A stretch of DNA of 64,000 nt from Sphingomonas sp. SUN039 (GTDB lineage: Bacteria > Pseudomonadota > Alphaproteobacteria > Sphingomonadales > Sphingomonadaceae). Below the pieces are notes generated by a model that made no database searches, was not told the DNA's origin, and worked only from the letters and a program-made list of their open reading frames with translations. The stretch is taken from assembly GCF_024758725.1 (NCBI RefSeq), contig NZ_CP096972.1:3020001-3084000 (forward strand), read 5' to 3'. The position numbers and the translations under genes were made by a program. This document shows positions 9,607 through 19,633 of this stretch, in pieces. Each line of letters begins with the position of its first letter. Within the stretch, counting starts at the first letter, position 1.

Positions 9607-11880
9607 ATGCCCGCTGCCGTCGCCTCTGCCCGCGAAATCCTGACCCGCCTGCACGAAGTCATGGCGGCGCGGACGGGGGCGCAGGCCAAGCTCAACCAGG
9701 TCGTCAACATCATCGGCGAAGCGATGCAGAGCGAGGTCTGCTCGATCTATCTGCTGCGCGACGGCCTGCTCGAACTGTTTGCGACGCGCGGCCTGAAGCA
9801 GGAGGCGGTGCACGTCACCCGTATGGCGCTCGGCGAGGGGCTGGTCGGCACCATCGCGCAGGACGTCGCGACGCTCAACCTCGACGAAGCGACCAGCCAC
9901 CCCGACTTCGCCTATAAGCCCGAGACCGGCGAGGATCTGTTCCACTCCTTCGCGGGCGTGCCCATTGTGCGCCGTCAGGCCGCCGTCGGGGTGCTGTGCG
10001 TCCAGCATGCCGATCCGCGCCCCTATGACGAAGTCGAGATCGAGGCGTTGCAGACCGTCGCGATGGTGTTGTCCGAACTGATCGCCAATGCGGGTCTGGT
10101 CGATGACAGCCGTGCCAATGCCACGCGGGCACCGCAGACGCAGGGACAGCGGCTCTCGGGTCTGAAACTCGTCGAGGGGATGGGGCGCGGATTTGCCGTC
10201 TATCACAACCCGCGCATCGTCATCGAGCATACCGTGGCCGAAGACACCGAGGCCGAGCGCGCGCGCGTCTATTCCGCCTTTGCCAAGATGCGCGAGCAGA
10301 TCGACAATATGGCGAGCCAGGCCGAATTCGGCGGCGACGGCGAACACCGCGAAGTGCTCGATACCTATCGGATGTTCGCGTACGACGAGGGCTGGGGTCG
10401 CCGGATCAACGAGGCGATCGACAGCGGGCTGACCGCCGAGGCTGCCATCGAGCGCGTCCAGCAGCGCACCCGCATGCGGATGCGCCAGATCGACGATCCC
10501 CTGCTCGCCGACCGGATGCACGATCTGGAAGATCTGGCGAACCGGCTGCTGCGGATCGTTTCGGGGCAATTGGGGACGGCGGCGTCGCAGGGGCTGAAGC
10601 AGGACACGATCCTGATCGCGCGCAATCTGGGCCCCGCCGAATTGCTCGAATACGACCGGCGGCGGTTGAAGGGCGTGCTGCTCGAGGAAGGCTCGCTGAC
10701 CGCGCACGTCACCATCGTGGCGCGGGCGATGGGCGTGCCGGTGCTGGGGCGCGTCAAGGATGTGCGTCAGCATGTCGTCGACGGCGATCTGTTGCTGCTC
10801 GACGTTGGCCAGGCGAGCGTGGTGTGCCGTCCGACGACCGCTATCGAGGATGCGTTCGAGACGCGCCTCGCCATCGGCCAGAAGCGCCGTGCCCAGTTCC
10901 AGGCGCTCCGCGATGTGCCGCCGGTGTCGAAGGACGGTCACCGGGTTACGCTGATGATGAACGCGGGGCTGCGCGACGATGTCGCGGCGCTCGATCCGAC
11001 CGGGGCCGACGGCATCGGGCTTTTCCGCACCGAATTCCAGTTTCTCGTGTCGGCGACCATGCCGCAGCGCGAACGCCAGCAGCGGCTCTACAAGGATGTG
11101 CTGGACGCGGCGGGCGAACGTCCGGTCATTTTCCGCACGGTCGATATCGGCGGCGACAAGGCGCTGCCCTATCTTCACGCCGAAGGCGCCGACGAGGAAG
11201 AGAATCCCGCAATGGGCTGGCGCGCGTTACGCGTCGCGCTCGAACGCGGTGGCCTGATGAAGGCGCAGGCGCGCGCGCTGCTGGAGGCGAGCGCGGGTAA
11301 GACGCTCAACGTCATGTTCCCGATGGTCAGCGAGCCTTGGGAGTTCGACGAGGCCAAGGCGATTTTCGAAGCGCAGCGGAACTGGTTGCACGAGCGCGGC
11401 AAACGCCTGCCGACGTCGATCCGTTACGGCGCAATGCTCGAAGTCCCGGCCTTGGCGGAAGTGCTCGATATTCTTTGTCCGAAGCTCGATTTCCTGTCGA
11501 TCGGCACCAACGACCTGACCCAGTTCCTGTTTGCCGCCGACCGCGCCAACCCGAAACTCGCCGAACGCTATGACTGGCTAAGTCCCGCTATCCTGCGCTT
11601 CCTCGCGCGCATCGTGCGCGAGGGGGACGCCCATAAGGTACAGGTTGGCGTCTGCGGCGAAATGGGCGGACGGACGCTGGAGGCGATGGCGCTGATCGGC
11701 CTCGGCATCGACCGGCTGTCGATCACGCCTGCCGCGATCGGCCCGGTGAAGGCGATGATCTGCTCGCTCGACGTCGCGGCGCTGCGGGCCGCTCTGCCTG
11801 CCGTGCTTGCGGCACCCCCTGCCGATATGCGCGCGCACCTGACCGCATGGGCACAGGCGGCGGGTGTCGAACTGTCGTAA
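9607..11880 (+). CDS. ptsP: PEP-protein phosphotransferase of the nitrogen PTS (enzyme I-Ntr)
   Basis: A 757-residue cytosolic enzyme that autophosphorylates from PEP and phosphorylates NPr, feeding the regulatory nitrogen PTS. The N-terminal GAF domain (about 15-150, GLVGTIAQDVATLN...) separates it from sugar-PTS enzyme I. The linker and phospho-His domain follow, with the active His at residue 367 in GSLTAHVTIVARAMGVPVLG. The PEP-binding barrel carries LFRTEFQFLV, the FRTVDIGGDK block, IGTNDLTQF and the catalytic Cys in VGVCGEMGGR. It stands alone on its transcript; the RodZ-like gene starts 112 bp downstream. Confidence 0.95.
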   Translation: MPAAVASAREILTRLHEVMAARTGAQAKLNQVVNIIGEAMQSEVCSIYLLRDGLLELFATRGLKQEAVHVTRMALGEGLVGTIAQDVATLNLDEATSHPDFAYKPETGEDLFHSFAGVPIVRRQAAVGVLCVQHADPRPYDEVEIEALQTVAMVLSELIANAGLVDDSRANATRAPQTQGQRLSGLKLVEGMGRGFAVYHNPRIVIEHTVAEDTEAERARVYSAFAKMREQIDNMASQAEFGGDGEHREVLDTYRMFAYDEGWGRRINEAIDSGLTAEAAIERVQQRTRMRMRQIDDPLLADRMHDLEDLANRLLRIVSGQLGTAASQGLKQDTILIARNLGPAELLEYDRRRLKGVLLEEGSLTAHVTIVARAMGVPVLGRVKDVRQHVVDGDLLLLDVGQASVVCRPTTAIEDAFETRLAIGQKRRAQFQALRDVPPVSKDGHRVTLMMNAGLRDDVAALDPTGADGIGLFRTEFQFLVSATMPQRERQQRLYKDVLDAAGERPVIFRTVDIGGDKALPYLHAEGADEEENPAMGWRALRVALERGGLMKAQARALLEASAGKTLNVMFPMVSEPWEFDEAKAIFEAQRNWLHERGKRLPTSIRYGAMLEVPALAEVLDILCPKLDFLSIGTNDLTQFLFAADRANPKLAERYDWLSPAILRFLARIVREGDAHKVQVGVCGEMGGRTLEAMALIGLGIDRLSITPAAIGPVKAMICSLDVAALRAALPAVLAAPPADMRAHLTAWAQAAGVELS

Positions 11881-11992
11881 TTGTTGCCGATTGTGACTGC
11901 GCGCCGGTCCGGTTGACACGGGTGCAATCAATTGTGACACAGCTTTTCGGTCGGACGTCACGGGACGCAGGCGGCGACCTGGAGAGAATTCA

Positions 11993-12838
11993 ATGGTCGA
12001 CGGCGTGACCGAGAGCGGGGCCGAGGCCGCCGGGCTGTTTCCCCACAGCGTCGGCGAACGTCTTCACGCGGCCCGGCTCGCCGGCGGGCTCGATCTGGGC
12101 GATATCGCCACCAAGACCCGCGTGCCGATGCGCCATCTCGAGGCCATCGAGCGGTCGGATTATGCCAGTCTGCCCTCGATCACCTATGCGCTCGGCTTTG
12201 CGCGCCAATATGCGCGCGCGGTCGGGCTGAACGAAATCGATGTCGCGCGCGATCTGCGCGCGGAACTCGGTCGCGCGCCCCTCGAGGCCAATGAATCTGC
12301 ACCTTACGAGCCGGTCGATCCGACCCGCGTCCCGTCGCGCTTGCTGGCATGGACGGCGGCCGGCATCGCCGTGGTGCTGCTGATCGGCTATTTCGTGTGG
12401 AAGAGCATGGCGTTCGGCGATGCCAGCGCGCCCGGCCCCGAACCGGCCCCGCCGCCGGTGGTTGCCACCGCGCCTGCCACGCCGCAGCCACAGGTGGCTG
12501 CCCCGTCGACCGGCCAGGTCGTCCTGACCGCGACTGCGCCGGTGTGGCTGCGCATCTATGACAAGAACGACAAGGTGCTGTTCGAAAAGGAGATGGCGGC
12601 GGGTGAAACCTGGCCGGTTCCGGGCGATGCCGATACGCCGATGATCCGCACCGGACGCCCGGATGCGCTGAAGGTCGCGGTCGGCGGCAGCGCGGTCGCG
12701 CCGCTCGGGCCTCCTGAAAAAACGATCCGTGACGTGGTTCTGACCGCTGCGGCCCTTGCCGCGCGCCCGCCGGTGGTCGATACCGCAGTTCCGACCACCC
12801 CGACACCGCTGAATGCGGCTGCCGCGCAACCGAATTGA
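11993..12838 (+). CDS. RodZ-like HTH/DUF4115 membrane protein
   Basis: A 281-residue bitopic protein with the RodZ layout. An N-terminal helix-turn-helix (about 17-90) begins VGERLHAARLAGGLDLGDIA and includes YALGFARQYARAVGL. A basic linker and one transmembrane helix follow (about 119-141, AAGIAVVLLIGYFVWK), then a Pro/Ala-rich region and a periplasmic DUF4115 domain (WLRIYDKNDKVLFEKEMAAG...). RodZ links MreB filaments to the membrane in rod-shaped cells; the same role is inferred here. The ATG at 11993 is preceded by GGAGAG. A TTGACA hexamer at 11913-11918 could be a -35 element, but no convincing -10 was seen. Confidence 0.85.
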   Translation: MVDGVTESGAEAAGLFPHSVGERLHAARLAGGLDLGDIATKTRVPMRHLEAIERSDYASLPSITYALGFARQYARAVGLNEIDVARDLRAELGRAPLEANESAPYEPVDPTRVPSRLLAWTAAGIAVVLLIGYFVWKSMAFGDASAPGPEPAPPPVVATAPATPQPQVAAPSTGQVVLTATAPVWLRIYDKNDKVLFEKEMAAGETWPVPGDADTPMIRTGRPDALKVAVGGSAVAPLGPPEKTIRDVVLTAAALAARPPVVDTAVPTTPTPLNAAAAQPN

Positions 12839-12855
12839 CACGATCGGACGTGAAG

Positions 12856-13839
12856 ATGACCAGAGCTGCCGCTGTTATCGCCCTGCTGCTGACCGGTGTC
12901 GCCACCGCCGGTATTGCCCAGACGGCGACCGGCCAGCTCGACCTGCGCGTCGGGAAGCTCGAAAAGGAAATGAAAGCGGTTCAACGGACCGTGTTCCCGC
13001 AGGGTGCGCCGGTGCAGCCCGATCTTTCTGCCGCGCCGACGTCCACGACGTCCGCAGGCAATCCCGCCAGTGCGCCGCTGTCGGACCTCACCACCCGCGT
13101 CGATACACTGGAGAAGTCGCTGTCGGCGCTGACCGGGACCAGCGAGCAGAACGGGTACCGGATCAAGCAGCTCGAAGATGCGCTGGCCAAGGTGCAGGCG
13201 CGACTGGCAACGCTGGAGGGCAGCGGCGCAACGTCCGGGACATCTTCGACCTCTGGCGTACCCGCAACCGGCGGCCCCGCCAGCAGTGTGACGCCGGTGC
13301 TCGCCGCTGCTTCCACGACACCCAAGCCGGTGACACCGAAGCCTGTCGCTCCCGCGACTAAACCCGCCGTGACCCCCGCGCCTGCCAAGGCCGATCCGGC
13401 GCGTAAGGCCGCCGTTGCAGCCGTCGAAGTCCCCGCGACCGGCGATGCCGAGGAGGACGCCTATAGCTATGGCTTTCGCCTCTACACGGCGAAATTCTAT
13501 CCGGAGGCGCAAGCCAAGCTGAAGGAATTTACCGCCAAATACCCGGTGACTGCCAAGCGCTGGAGCTACGCCCAGAACCTGCTCGGTCGTGCCTATCTCG
13601 ACGAGGGCAAGCCGGCGCTCGCCAGTGTGGCATTCTACGACAATTACCAAAAGGCACCGCGCGGCGACCGTGCCGCCGACAGCCTCGCCTGGTTGGGACA
13701 GGCGCTCGTCAAGCTCAAAAAGCCTGCCGACGCCTGCAAGGTTTTCGACGAACTGAACGATGTCTACGCCGCGAAGCTCACCGCCGATCAAAAGGCGCGC
13801 GCCGCCAAGGGCCGTGCCGACGCCAAATGCGCCGCCTGA
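12856..13839 (+). CDS. cpoB: Tol-Pal system protein CpoB (YbgF-like, TPR)
   Basis: A periplasmic protein coordinating the Tol-Pal complex with septal peptidoglycan synthesis. The ATG at 12856 is chosen because it puts the signal peptide (TRAAAVIALLLTGVATAGIA) at the N-terminus; a longer frame opens at TTG 12835, overlapping the previous stop. After the signal comes a coiled coil (LDLRVGKLEKEMKAVQ... and LTTRVDTLEKSLSALTG), a long Ser/Thr/Pro/Ala-rich linker, and C-terminal TPR repeats starting YSYGFRLYTAKFYPEAQAKL. The coiled coil plus TPR arrangement matches the family. The tilS start lies within its 3' end. Confidence 0.9.
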   Translation: MTRAAAVIALLLTGVATAGIAQTATGQLDLRVGKLEKEMKAVQRTVFPQGAPVQPDLSAAPTSTTSAGNPASAPLSDLTTRVDTLEKSLSALTGTSEQNGYRIKQLEDALAKVQARLATLEGSGATSGTSSTSGVPATGGPASSVTPVLAAASTTPKPVTPKPVAPATKPAVTPAPAKADPARKAAVAAVEVPATGDAEEDAYSYGFRLYTAKFYPEAQAKLKEFTAKYPVTAKRWSYAQNLLGRAYLDEGKPALASVAFYDNYQKAPRGDRAADSLAWLGQALVKLKKPADACKVFDELNDVYAAKLTADQKARAAKGRADAKCAA

Positions 13840-14782
13840 GGCGCTTCTCGACCGATTTTTGAGCGATTGCCGCCGCGTCGCGCCGGTCGCGCGCGACGAA
13901 CGCATCGGGCTTGGGGTCTCGGGAGGGCCCGATAGCCTTGCGCTGCTGCTGCTCGCCCATGCCACTTTCGGGGCGTCGGTCGAGGCGGCGACGGTCGATC
14001 ATCGCTTGCGCCCCGAGTCGACCGAGGAGGCCGAATTTGTCGCGGCGATCTGCCATGATCTCGGCATTCGCCATACGGTTCTGACGCTGCCCGGGCGGCG
14101 TCGCGGAAATTTGGGGCAATGGGCGCGGGAACTGCGTTACGCCCAGCTCCGCGAATGGGCGAGCGGGCAAAAGCTGGCCTGGCTGATGACGGCACATCAT
14201 GCCGACGATCAGCTCGAAACCGTCGTCATGCGGCTCAACCGCGGATCGGGCGTTGGGGGCATGTCGGGTATCCGCGCACGTAATGGCAATGTCGTGCGCC
14301 CCCTGCTCGGCTGGCGACATAACGAACTCGTCGGGATTGTCCGTGCCTCGGGACTCGGTGCGATCGACGATCCCAGCAATCGGGACGACCGGTACGATCG
14401 TGCGCGGCTTCGCAAGGCGCTCGCAACCGCTGACTGGCTCGACCCGCTGGCAGCGGTCACGATGGCGGCAGCGCTCGACGAAGCCGACGAAGCCTTGGCG
14501 TGGGCGAGCCGCCGGGTCGGCAATGAGCGGGTCGTGCGCGAGGGCGATGAGCTAATTTTCGACGCCCGCGATTTGCCGCCGGAGATCGAGCGGCGGGTTG
14601 TGGCAGGGTGCATCCGGCTATTGAATGCCAAGGCAAAGCTCGATGGCCCCAAAGTCACACGCCTGTTGAATACCTTGCGCGGTGCCGGAAAGTCGACACT
14701 CGACGGCGTGGCGTGCGATGCGCGCGGGACCGGCTGGGTATTCAGGCTGGCTCCCGAGCGCGCAACCGGACGCACCGGCTGA
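13814..14782 (+). CDS. tilS: tRNA(Ile)-lysidine synthase
   Basis: A PP-loop ATPase that converts C34 of the CAU anticodon of tRNA-Ile2 to lysidine. The PP-loop motif SGGPDSLALLLLAH lies about 36 residues from the chosen GTG start, followed by VDHRLRPESTEEA and the LMTAHHADDQLETVVMRL motif. The frame is open from 13760, deep within cpoB. GTG at 13814 is preferred because it leaves a short leader before the PP-loop; TTG at 13859 is an alternative. At about 320 residues it is a short form, with only a small C-terminal domain. It overlaps cpoB by about 26 bp. Confidence 0.9.
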   Translation: MPTPNAPPEALLDRFLSDCRRVAPVARDERIGLGVSGGPDSLALLLLAHATFGASVEAATVDHRLRPESTEEAEFVAAICHDLGIRHTVLTLPGRRRGNLGQWARELRYAQLREWASGQKLAWLMTAHHADDQLETVVMRLNRGSGVGGMSGIRARNGNVVRPLLGWRHNELVGIVRASGLGAIDDPSNRDDRYDRARLRKALATADWLDPLAAVTMAAALDEADEALAWASRRVGNERVVREGDELIFDARDLPPEIERRVVAGCIRLLNAKAKLDGPKVTRLLNTLRGAGKSTLDGVACDARGTGWVFRLAPERATGRTG

Positions 14783-14791
14783 GCCGTTCCA

Positions 14792-14819
14792 TTGCCATTA
14801 ACCTGCGAATGCCTATCTT
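14792..14819 (+). promoter_or_regulatory. Candidate sigma-70-type promoter of ftsH
   Basis: In the 61-bp gap upstream of ftsH, TTGCCA (14792-14797) and TATCTT (14814-14819) are separated by 16 bp. A GAAAGG ribosome-binding site follows at 14827-14832, before the ATG at 14844. The match is by eye only. Confidence 0.35.
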
Positions 14820-14843
14820 GGCTGTCGAAAGGCCGACCCGACC

Positions 14844-16799
14844 ATGAACGACGACAAGCAGCCGACCGGCAGCAATGGACCCAATCCCTGGATGAAGAGC
14901 CTGGCGATCTGGGCCGCCATCCTGATCGCGCTTGCCGCGTTCGTGATGGTGTTCGACACGCGCTCACGCGCGACGCCATCGACGGGCATCGCCTATTCCA
15001 CCTTCCTGCAAAAGGTCGAGGAGGGGTCGGTCAAGGACGTCAAGATTTCGGGCACGGTGATTTCGGGTACGCTGTCGAACGGCGAGACGTTCAAGACCTA
15101 TGCGGTGAACGATCCGACGCTGACCGACCGGCTGACCAAAGCGAATGTCGTGTTCCAGGGCCAGCCCGAGGAGGGCGCGTCGATCTGGCTGATCCTGCTC
15201 TATCAGGCGCTGCCGTTCGTGCTGATGATCGGCCTCGCCGTCTTCGTCATGCGCCAGATGCAGAAGAATTCGGGTGGCGGCGCGATGGGTTTCGGCAAGA
15301 GCCGCGCCAAGATGCTGACTGCCCGCGAGGGCCGCGTGACGTTCGAGGACGTTGCCGGCATCGACGAGGCGCGCGAAGAGCTGCAAGAGATCGTCGATTT
15401 CCTGAAAGACCCGTCGAAGTTCGCGCGACTGGGTGGCAAAATCCCCAAGGGCGCGCTGCTCGTCGGCTCGCCCGGCACCGGCAAGACACTGCTCGCGCGC
15501 GCCATTGCGGGCGAGGCGGGCGTGCCGTTCTTCACCATTTCGGGTTCGGATTTCGTCGAAATGTTCGTTGGCGTCGGCGCAAGCCGTGTCCGCGACATGT
15601 TCACCGAAGCCAAAAAAGCGGCACCGTGCATCGTCTTCATCGATGAAATCGACGCCGTCGGTCGTCACCGCGGCGCCGGCCTCGGCAATGGCAATGACGA
15701 GCGCGAGCAGACGCTCAACCAGCTGCTCGTCGAGATGGACGGGTTCGAGGCCAACGAGGGCATCATCATCGTTGCGGCGACCAACCGCCCCGATGTGCTC
15801 GACCCCGCGCTGCTGCGCCCGGGCCGGTTCGACCGTCAGGTGACGGTGCCGCTGCCCGATATCGAAGGCCGCGAGAAGATTCTGGGCGTCCACGTCAAGA
15901 AACTGCCGCTCGCGCCCGACGTCGATATCCGCCGGATCGCGCGCGGGACACCCGGGTTCTCGGGTGCCGACCTCGCCAACCTCGCCAACGAGGCAGCATT
16001 GCTTGCGGCGCGCCTCGGCAAGCGCCTTGTAGCCATGGCCCAGTTCGAATCCGCCAAGGACAAGGTGATGATGGGCACCGAGTGGAAATCGCTTGTCATG
16101 ACCGACGACGAAAAGAAAATGACGGCTTTCCACGAGGCGGGACACGCGCTGGTTTCGTATCACGAACCCGCATCGGACCCGATCCACAAGGCGACGATCA
16201 TCCCGCGTGGTCGTGCGCTGGGCATGGTCGTGCGGCTGCCGGAGCGTGACAGCTATTCGTATCACCGCGACAAGATGTATGCGAACCTGTCGGTCTCGAT
16301 GGGCGGGCGTGTCGCCGAGGAACTGATCTTCGGCTATGACAAGGTGTCGTCGGGCGCATCGGGCGACATCCAGCAAGCGACCAAGCTCGCCCGCTCGATG
16401 GTCACTCAATGGGGCATGTCGGACGCGTTGGGGCCGCTCCAGTACGAGGAGCAGCAGGGCGAGACGTTCCTGGGCTATTCGCAGACGCAGCGGCACAATA
16501 TCTCGAACGAGACGGCACTACTGATCGACAAGGAAATCAAGCGGCTGGTCGACGAGGCCAACACGCGGGCGACGTCGCTGCTGACCGATAACCGGAGCCA
16601 GCTCGAAACGCTCGCAAATGCGCTACTCGAATATGAGACGCTGACCGGTGAGGAGATCGACGCGCTGCTCAAGGACGGCACCCAGCCCGACCGTACCGAT
16701 CGCGATGCGGGCAAGCCCAAGCCGACAGCGGGCGGATCGTCGGTGCCCAAATCGAAACGGCCCGGTGCGATTGGCGGACCGGCAGCGCAGGGGGCGTGA
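14844..16799 (+). CDS. ftsH: ATP-dependent zinc metalloprotease FtsH
   Basis: A 651-residue membrane-anchored AAA+ protease that degrades misfolded membrane proteins and regulators such as LpxC. Two N-terminal membrane helices (about 14-33 and 113-135) flank a periplasmic loop. The AAA domain has Walker [14 protein letters not shown], Walker [12 protein letters not shown] and the second region of homology with [20 protein letters not shown]. The protease domain has the zinc motif HEAGH and the downstream Asp region. The C-terminal tail is Lys/Pro-rich. Position beside tilS and cpoB is usual for these bacteria. The stop overlaps the GTG start of the next small gene. Confidence 0.98.
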   Translation: MNDDKQPTGSNGPNPWMKSLAIWAAILIALAAFVMVFDTRSRATPSTGIAYSTFLQKVEEGSVKDVKISGTVISGTLSNGETFKTYAVNDPTLTDRLTKANVVFQGQPEEGASIWLILLYQALPFVLMIGLAVFVMRQMQKNSGGGAMGFGKSRAKMLTAREGRVTFEDVAGIDEAREELQEIVDFLKDPSKFARLGGKIPKGALLVGSPGTGKTLLARAIAGEAGVPFFTISGSDFVEMFVGVGASRVRDMFTEAKKAAPCIVFIDEIDAVGRHRGAGLGNGNDEREQTLNQLLVEMDGFEANEGIIIVAATNRPDVLDPALLRPGRFDRQVTVPLPDIEGREKILGVHVKKLPLAPDVDIRRIARGTPGFSGADLANLANEAALLAARLGKRLVAMAQFESAKDKVMMGTEWKSLVMTDDEKKMTAFHEAGHALVSYHEPASDPIHKATIIPRGRALGMVVRLPERDSYSYHRDKMYANLSVSMGGRVAEELIFGYDKVSSGASGDIQQATKLARSMVTQWGMSDALGPLQYEEQQGETFLGYSQTQRHNISNETALLIDKEIKRLVDEANTRATSLLTDNRSQLETLANALLEYETLTGEEIDALLKDGTQPDRTDRDAGKPKPTAGGSSVPKSKRPGAIGGPAAQGA

Positions 16800-17170
16800 G
16801 CGTGCGGCGGATTGCTGTGGCGGCGCTGCTGACAGTGCTGCCCGTCGCCGCAAATGCGATGACGGTTGCCGAGTTCCTCACCCGTGCCGAGGCGCTCAAA
16901 GCCAAAGGCATGATGGCGATGATGTCATCCGACTTGCCCGTCATCCGGGGCGAAATGCAGGCCGCGACGACCGCCTATCGTGCCGACGTCGACGCCGCGC
17001 GCGCCAAGGGCCGCAAGGATCTCGGCTGCCCGCCGCCCAAGGGGCAGGCGAAGCTGAGTTCGGATATCGTCATGGCCGATCTTGCCGCCCTTCCGAAAGC
17101 GGTACAGGCGCGCACGACCGTCAAGGCCGCGCTCTACGATCTGATGCGGAAACGCTACCCCTGCAAATAG
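16796..17170 (+). CDS. Small secreted protein, Rap1a/Tai-like C-terminus
   Basis: A 124-residue protein with a signal peptide (about 1-21, ...VLPVAANA). The mature part has two Cys: CPPPKG in the middle and YPC at the end. The segment between them, ending [17 protein letters not shown], resembles the Rap1a/Tai immunity-like domain, where C...P...AL...(F/Y)PC is the hallmark; this is a resemblance, not a firm hit. The start is GTG at 16796 overlapping the ftsH stop (GTGA), with GTG 16802 also possible. It is probably co-transcribed with ftsH. No toxin gene is adjacent, so an immunity role is not implied. Confidence 0.6.
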   Translation: MSVRRIAVAALLTVLPVAANAMTVAEFLTRAEALKAKGMMAMMSSDLPVIRGEMQAATTAYRADVDAARAKGRKDLGCPPPKGQAKLSSDIVMADLAALPKAVQARTTVKAALYDLMRKRYPCK

Positions 17171-17171
17171 C

Positions 17172-18269
17172 TCAGCCGAGCAGCCCCATGGCGAGCAGGG
17201 CTGTACCGAACAGCGTCAGCACCACCGACGACAAGACCACCAAGGTTACCGTCCGCCACATCGCGCCGAGCCACCCGAGCAGATAGGCCTGTTTCAACTG
17301 CCGGAACATGTGGATCGGCACCAGGAAAAATGCCCAAGCCGTCGGCATCCCTGTTGCGGCCAGCAGGGCCATCGCAACGAGCAGAACCATCACGAACGAT
17401 AGCGAATAGGTGACGAACACCGCGTGGTCGTAGAGCTTGTACTGCCGTTTCCAGGCGAAGATCAGCCACATGAAGGGCAGCGACAACGGGATCAGCGCCC
17501 AGGCGAATTTATAAGCGGACGATTGCAACTTGTAGAGCAGCAGCTTGGGGTTTTTGAGCGCATCCCTGACCTTGTTATCGAACGCCTTCGAGCCGGTATC
17601 TACCTTCAGATTGTCGGGCAGCGACAATGCCTCGGGCGACACGCCGTTCACCATTGCCGACGCCGCTGTGAGACCGTTGACATCGTCACGCGCGTCTCCA
17701 AGCTTCTCGTCGATGGCGGCGACCGGCCCATTTTTGGCAACCGCGTCGCGCCGCTGGCGTTCGAGATCGGCAACGAGCGCGCGGGTTTTGGCAAGTTCGG
17801 CGTCGAAGTCGGTCACATCGATCTTGACGCCATTCGTCATCGTCGCGCGATCGACCTTCAGGCGGATCGGACCCCCGACGCTTTCGAACGCCGCGAACAT
17901 CAGGAACACGGTGAACAGGAAGAGTGCCAGCGGCGAGACGAAGCGCGCGCGCTGGCCGTGGATATAGCGGCGCGTCAGGTCGCCGGGTTTCCACGCCAGC
18001 ATCGGCAGCGTGCGCCACAATTTGCCCTCGAAATGGAACACGCCGTGCAGGATGTCGTGTCCGATGGCGAACAGCGTCCGGTGGATATGGGCGTGCTGGC
18101 CGCAGGCATGGCAGTAGCTGCCGACCAGCACCGTGGCGCAATTCAGGCAGCCCTGTTCGTGCGTCAGCCCGTCGGCCCCGACCGCATCCTCGCCGTGGCG
18201 CGGCTCGACGGCACGCGCGATGACGCCGCCGGTCAAGGCGTCTCCCGCTGCTTCAAGTCCCCCGCTCAT
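17172..18269 (-). CDS. DUF3667 domain-containing membrane protein
   Basis: A 365-residue protein of unknown function. An N-terminal zinc-ribbon-like CLNCATVLVGSYCHACGQ (about 40-57) precedes the DUF3667 block HDILHGVFHFEGKLWRTLP. Membrane helices include PLALFLFTVFLMFAAF near 120 and three or four C-terminal helices (about 255-360), with a charged coiled-coil-like insert (about 155-240) containing LAKTRALVADLERQRRDAVA. Its stop lies one base beyond the convergent small secreted gene. It diverges from proA. Confidence 0.82.
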   Translation of the reverse strand: MSGGLEAAGDALTGGVIARAVEPRHGEDAVGADGLTHEQGCLNCATVLVGSYCHACGQHAHIHRTLFAIGHDILHGVFHFEGKLWRTLPMLAWKPGDLTRRYIHGQRARFVSPLALFLFTVFLMFAAFESVGGPIRLKVDRATMTNGVKIDVTDFDAELAKTRALVADLERQRRDAVAKNGPVAAIDEKLGDARDDVNGLTAASAMVNGVSPEALSLPDNLKVDTGSKAFDNKVRDALKNPKLLLYKLQSSAYKFAWALIPLSLPFMWLIFAWKRQYKLYDHAVFVTYSLSFVMVLLVAMALLAATGMPTAWAFFLVPIHMFRQLKQAYLLGWLGAMWRTVTLVVLSSVVLTLFGTALLAMGLLG

Positions 18270-18357
18270 GCGCGCGGTGCTATCACAGGCGGATGGCCGC
18301 GCAAGCGCCGACGCCCGTGTATTTTCGCGCGCGCCCGACTTGTGCTAGGCGCGCGCC

Positions 18358-19620
18358 ATGGCCGACGCCGAACCCGTTCCCGACCTGATCGCCGATATGG
18401 CGGCCCGTGCCCGCGTCGCCGCGCGGGTCTTGGCGCGCACGTCGAGCGCCGCCAAGGCAAGCGCGCTGATCGCTGCCGCAGCATCAATCCGGGCCGGGGC
18501 AGACGTCATCCTCAATGCCAATCGCGACGATGTGGCGGCGGCGCGGGCCAACGGCCTTTCGGCGGCGATGCTCGACAGGCTGGCACTCGATGCCGGGCGT
18601 CTCGAAGGCGTTGCGTCGGCGGTCGAAGCGGTTGCAGCCCTCCGCGATCCGGTCGGGCAGATCATCGACGAAAGCGTCCGGCCCAACGGCCTGAAGTTCA
18701 CCCGCGTCCGCGTGCCGCTGGGCGTGATCGGCATTATCTTCGAAAGCCGCCCTAATGTCACGGCAGATGCAGGCGCGCTCTGCCTGAAGTCGGGGAATGC
18801 CGCGATATTGCGCGGCGGATCGGAAGCGATCCGTACCAACCGCGCGATCCACGCGGCCATGGTCGAGGGGATCGTGACCGAAGGACTGCCCGCCGACGCG
18901 GTCCAGCTCGTGCCCTCGACCGAGCGCGCACATGTCGGCGCCATGCTGGCGGCGCAGGGCCTGATCGACATCATCATTCCGCGTGGCGGCAAGACTTTGG
19001 TGGCACGCGTCCAGAACGAGGCACGTGTTCCCGTGCTCGCGCATCTCGAAGGGTTGAACCACAGCTATATCGACGGTGCCGCCGATCCCGCCAAGGCGCG
19101 CGACATTGCGGTTAATGCCAAGATGCGACGCACCGGCGTGTGCGGCTCGACCGAGACACTGCTGATCGACCGCGCGTTCCCTGCCGCTGGGTCGGTCGTC
19201 GTGGCGCTGATCGAGGCGGGCTGCGAAGTGCGCGGCACGCCCGAGGTCGCTGCGCTCGACCCGCGCGTTCGCCCGGTCGATTCCCGGGATTGGGACACTG
19301 AATATCTCGACAGCATCGTCTCGGTTGGGCTGGTCGACGGTGTCGAAGGCGCCATTGCCCATATCGCCCGCCACAGCTCCGACCACACCGATGCCATCGT
19401 CACCGAGGACGCGGCAACCGCTGAACGCTTTCTGGCCGACGTCGACAGCGCCATCGTCATGTGGAACGCCTCGACCCAGTTCGCCGACGGTGGCGAGTTC
19501 GGGCTGGGTGCCGAAATCGGTATTGCGACGGGCCGGTTGCACGCGCGCGGCCCCGTCGCGCTCGAGGGGCTGACGACGTACAAGTGGCAGGTGCGCGGGA
19601 CGGGGCAGGTGCGTCCTTGA
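18358..19620 (+). CDS. proA: Glutamate-5-semialdehyde dehydrogenase (gamma-glutamyl phosphate reductase)
   Basis: A 420-residue NADPH-dependent enzyme reducing gamma-glutamyl phosphate in proline biosynthesis. Family landmarks are [21 protein letters not shown] (about 120-140), [15 protein letters not shown], the [10 protein letters not shown] block, and the catalytic Cys in [16 protein letters not shown] near 260. Length is typical. No proB lies in the window. Its stop is 13 bp upstream of the proposed nadD start, making it the first gene of a proA-nadD-rsfS-rlmH transcript. Confidence 0.97.
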   Translation: MADAEPVPDLIADMAARARVAARVLARTSSAAKASALIAAAASIRAGADVILNANRDDVAAARANGLSAAMLDRLALDAGRLEGVASAVEAVAALRDPVGQIIDESVRPNGLKFTRVRVPLGVIGIIFESRPNVTADAGALCLKSGNAAILRGGSEAIRTNRAIHAAMVEGIVTEGLPADAVQLVPSTERAHVGAMLAAQGLIDIIIPRGGKTLVARVQNEARVPVLAHLEGLNHSYIDGAADPAKARDIAVNAKMRRTGVCGSTETLLIDRAFPAAGSVVVALIEAGCEVRGTPEVAALDPRVRPVDSRDWDTEYLDSIVSVGLVDGVEGAIAHIARHSSDHTDAIVTEDAATAERFLADVDSAIVMWNASTQFADGGEFGLGAEIGIATGRLHARGPVALEGLTTYKWQVRGTGQVRP

Positions 19621-19633
19621 AAAGGTTTTCGGC

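Noticed and set aside
16796-17170. An immunity protein of a contact-dependent or type VI toxin system
   Set aside because: The Rap1a/Tai-like ending is suggestive, but no toxin, VgrG, Hcp or PAAR gene lies nearby and the gene sits in the ftsH unit.
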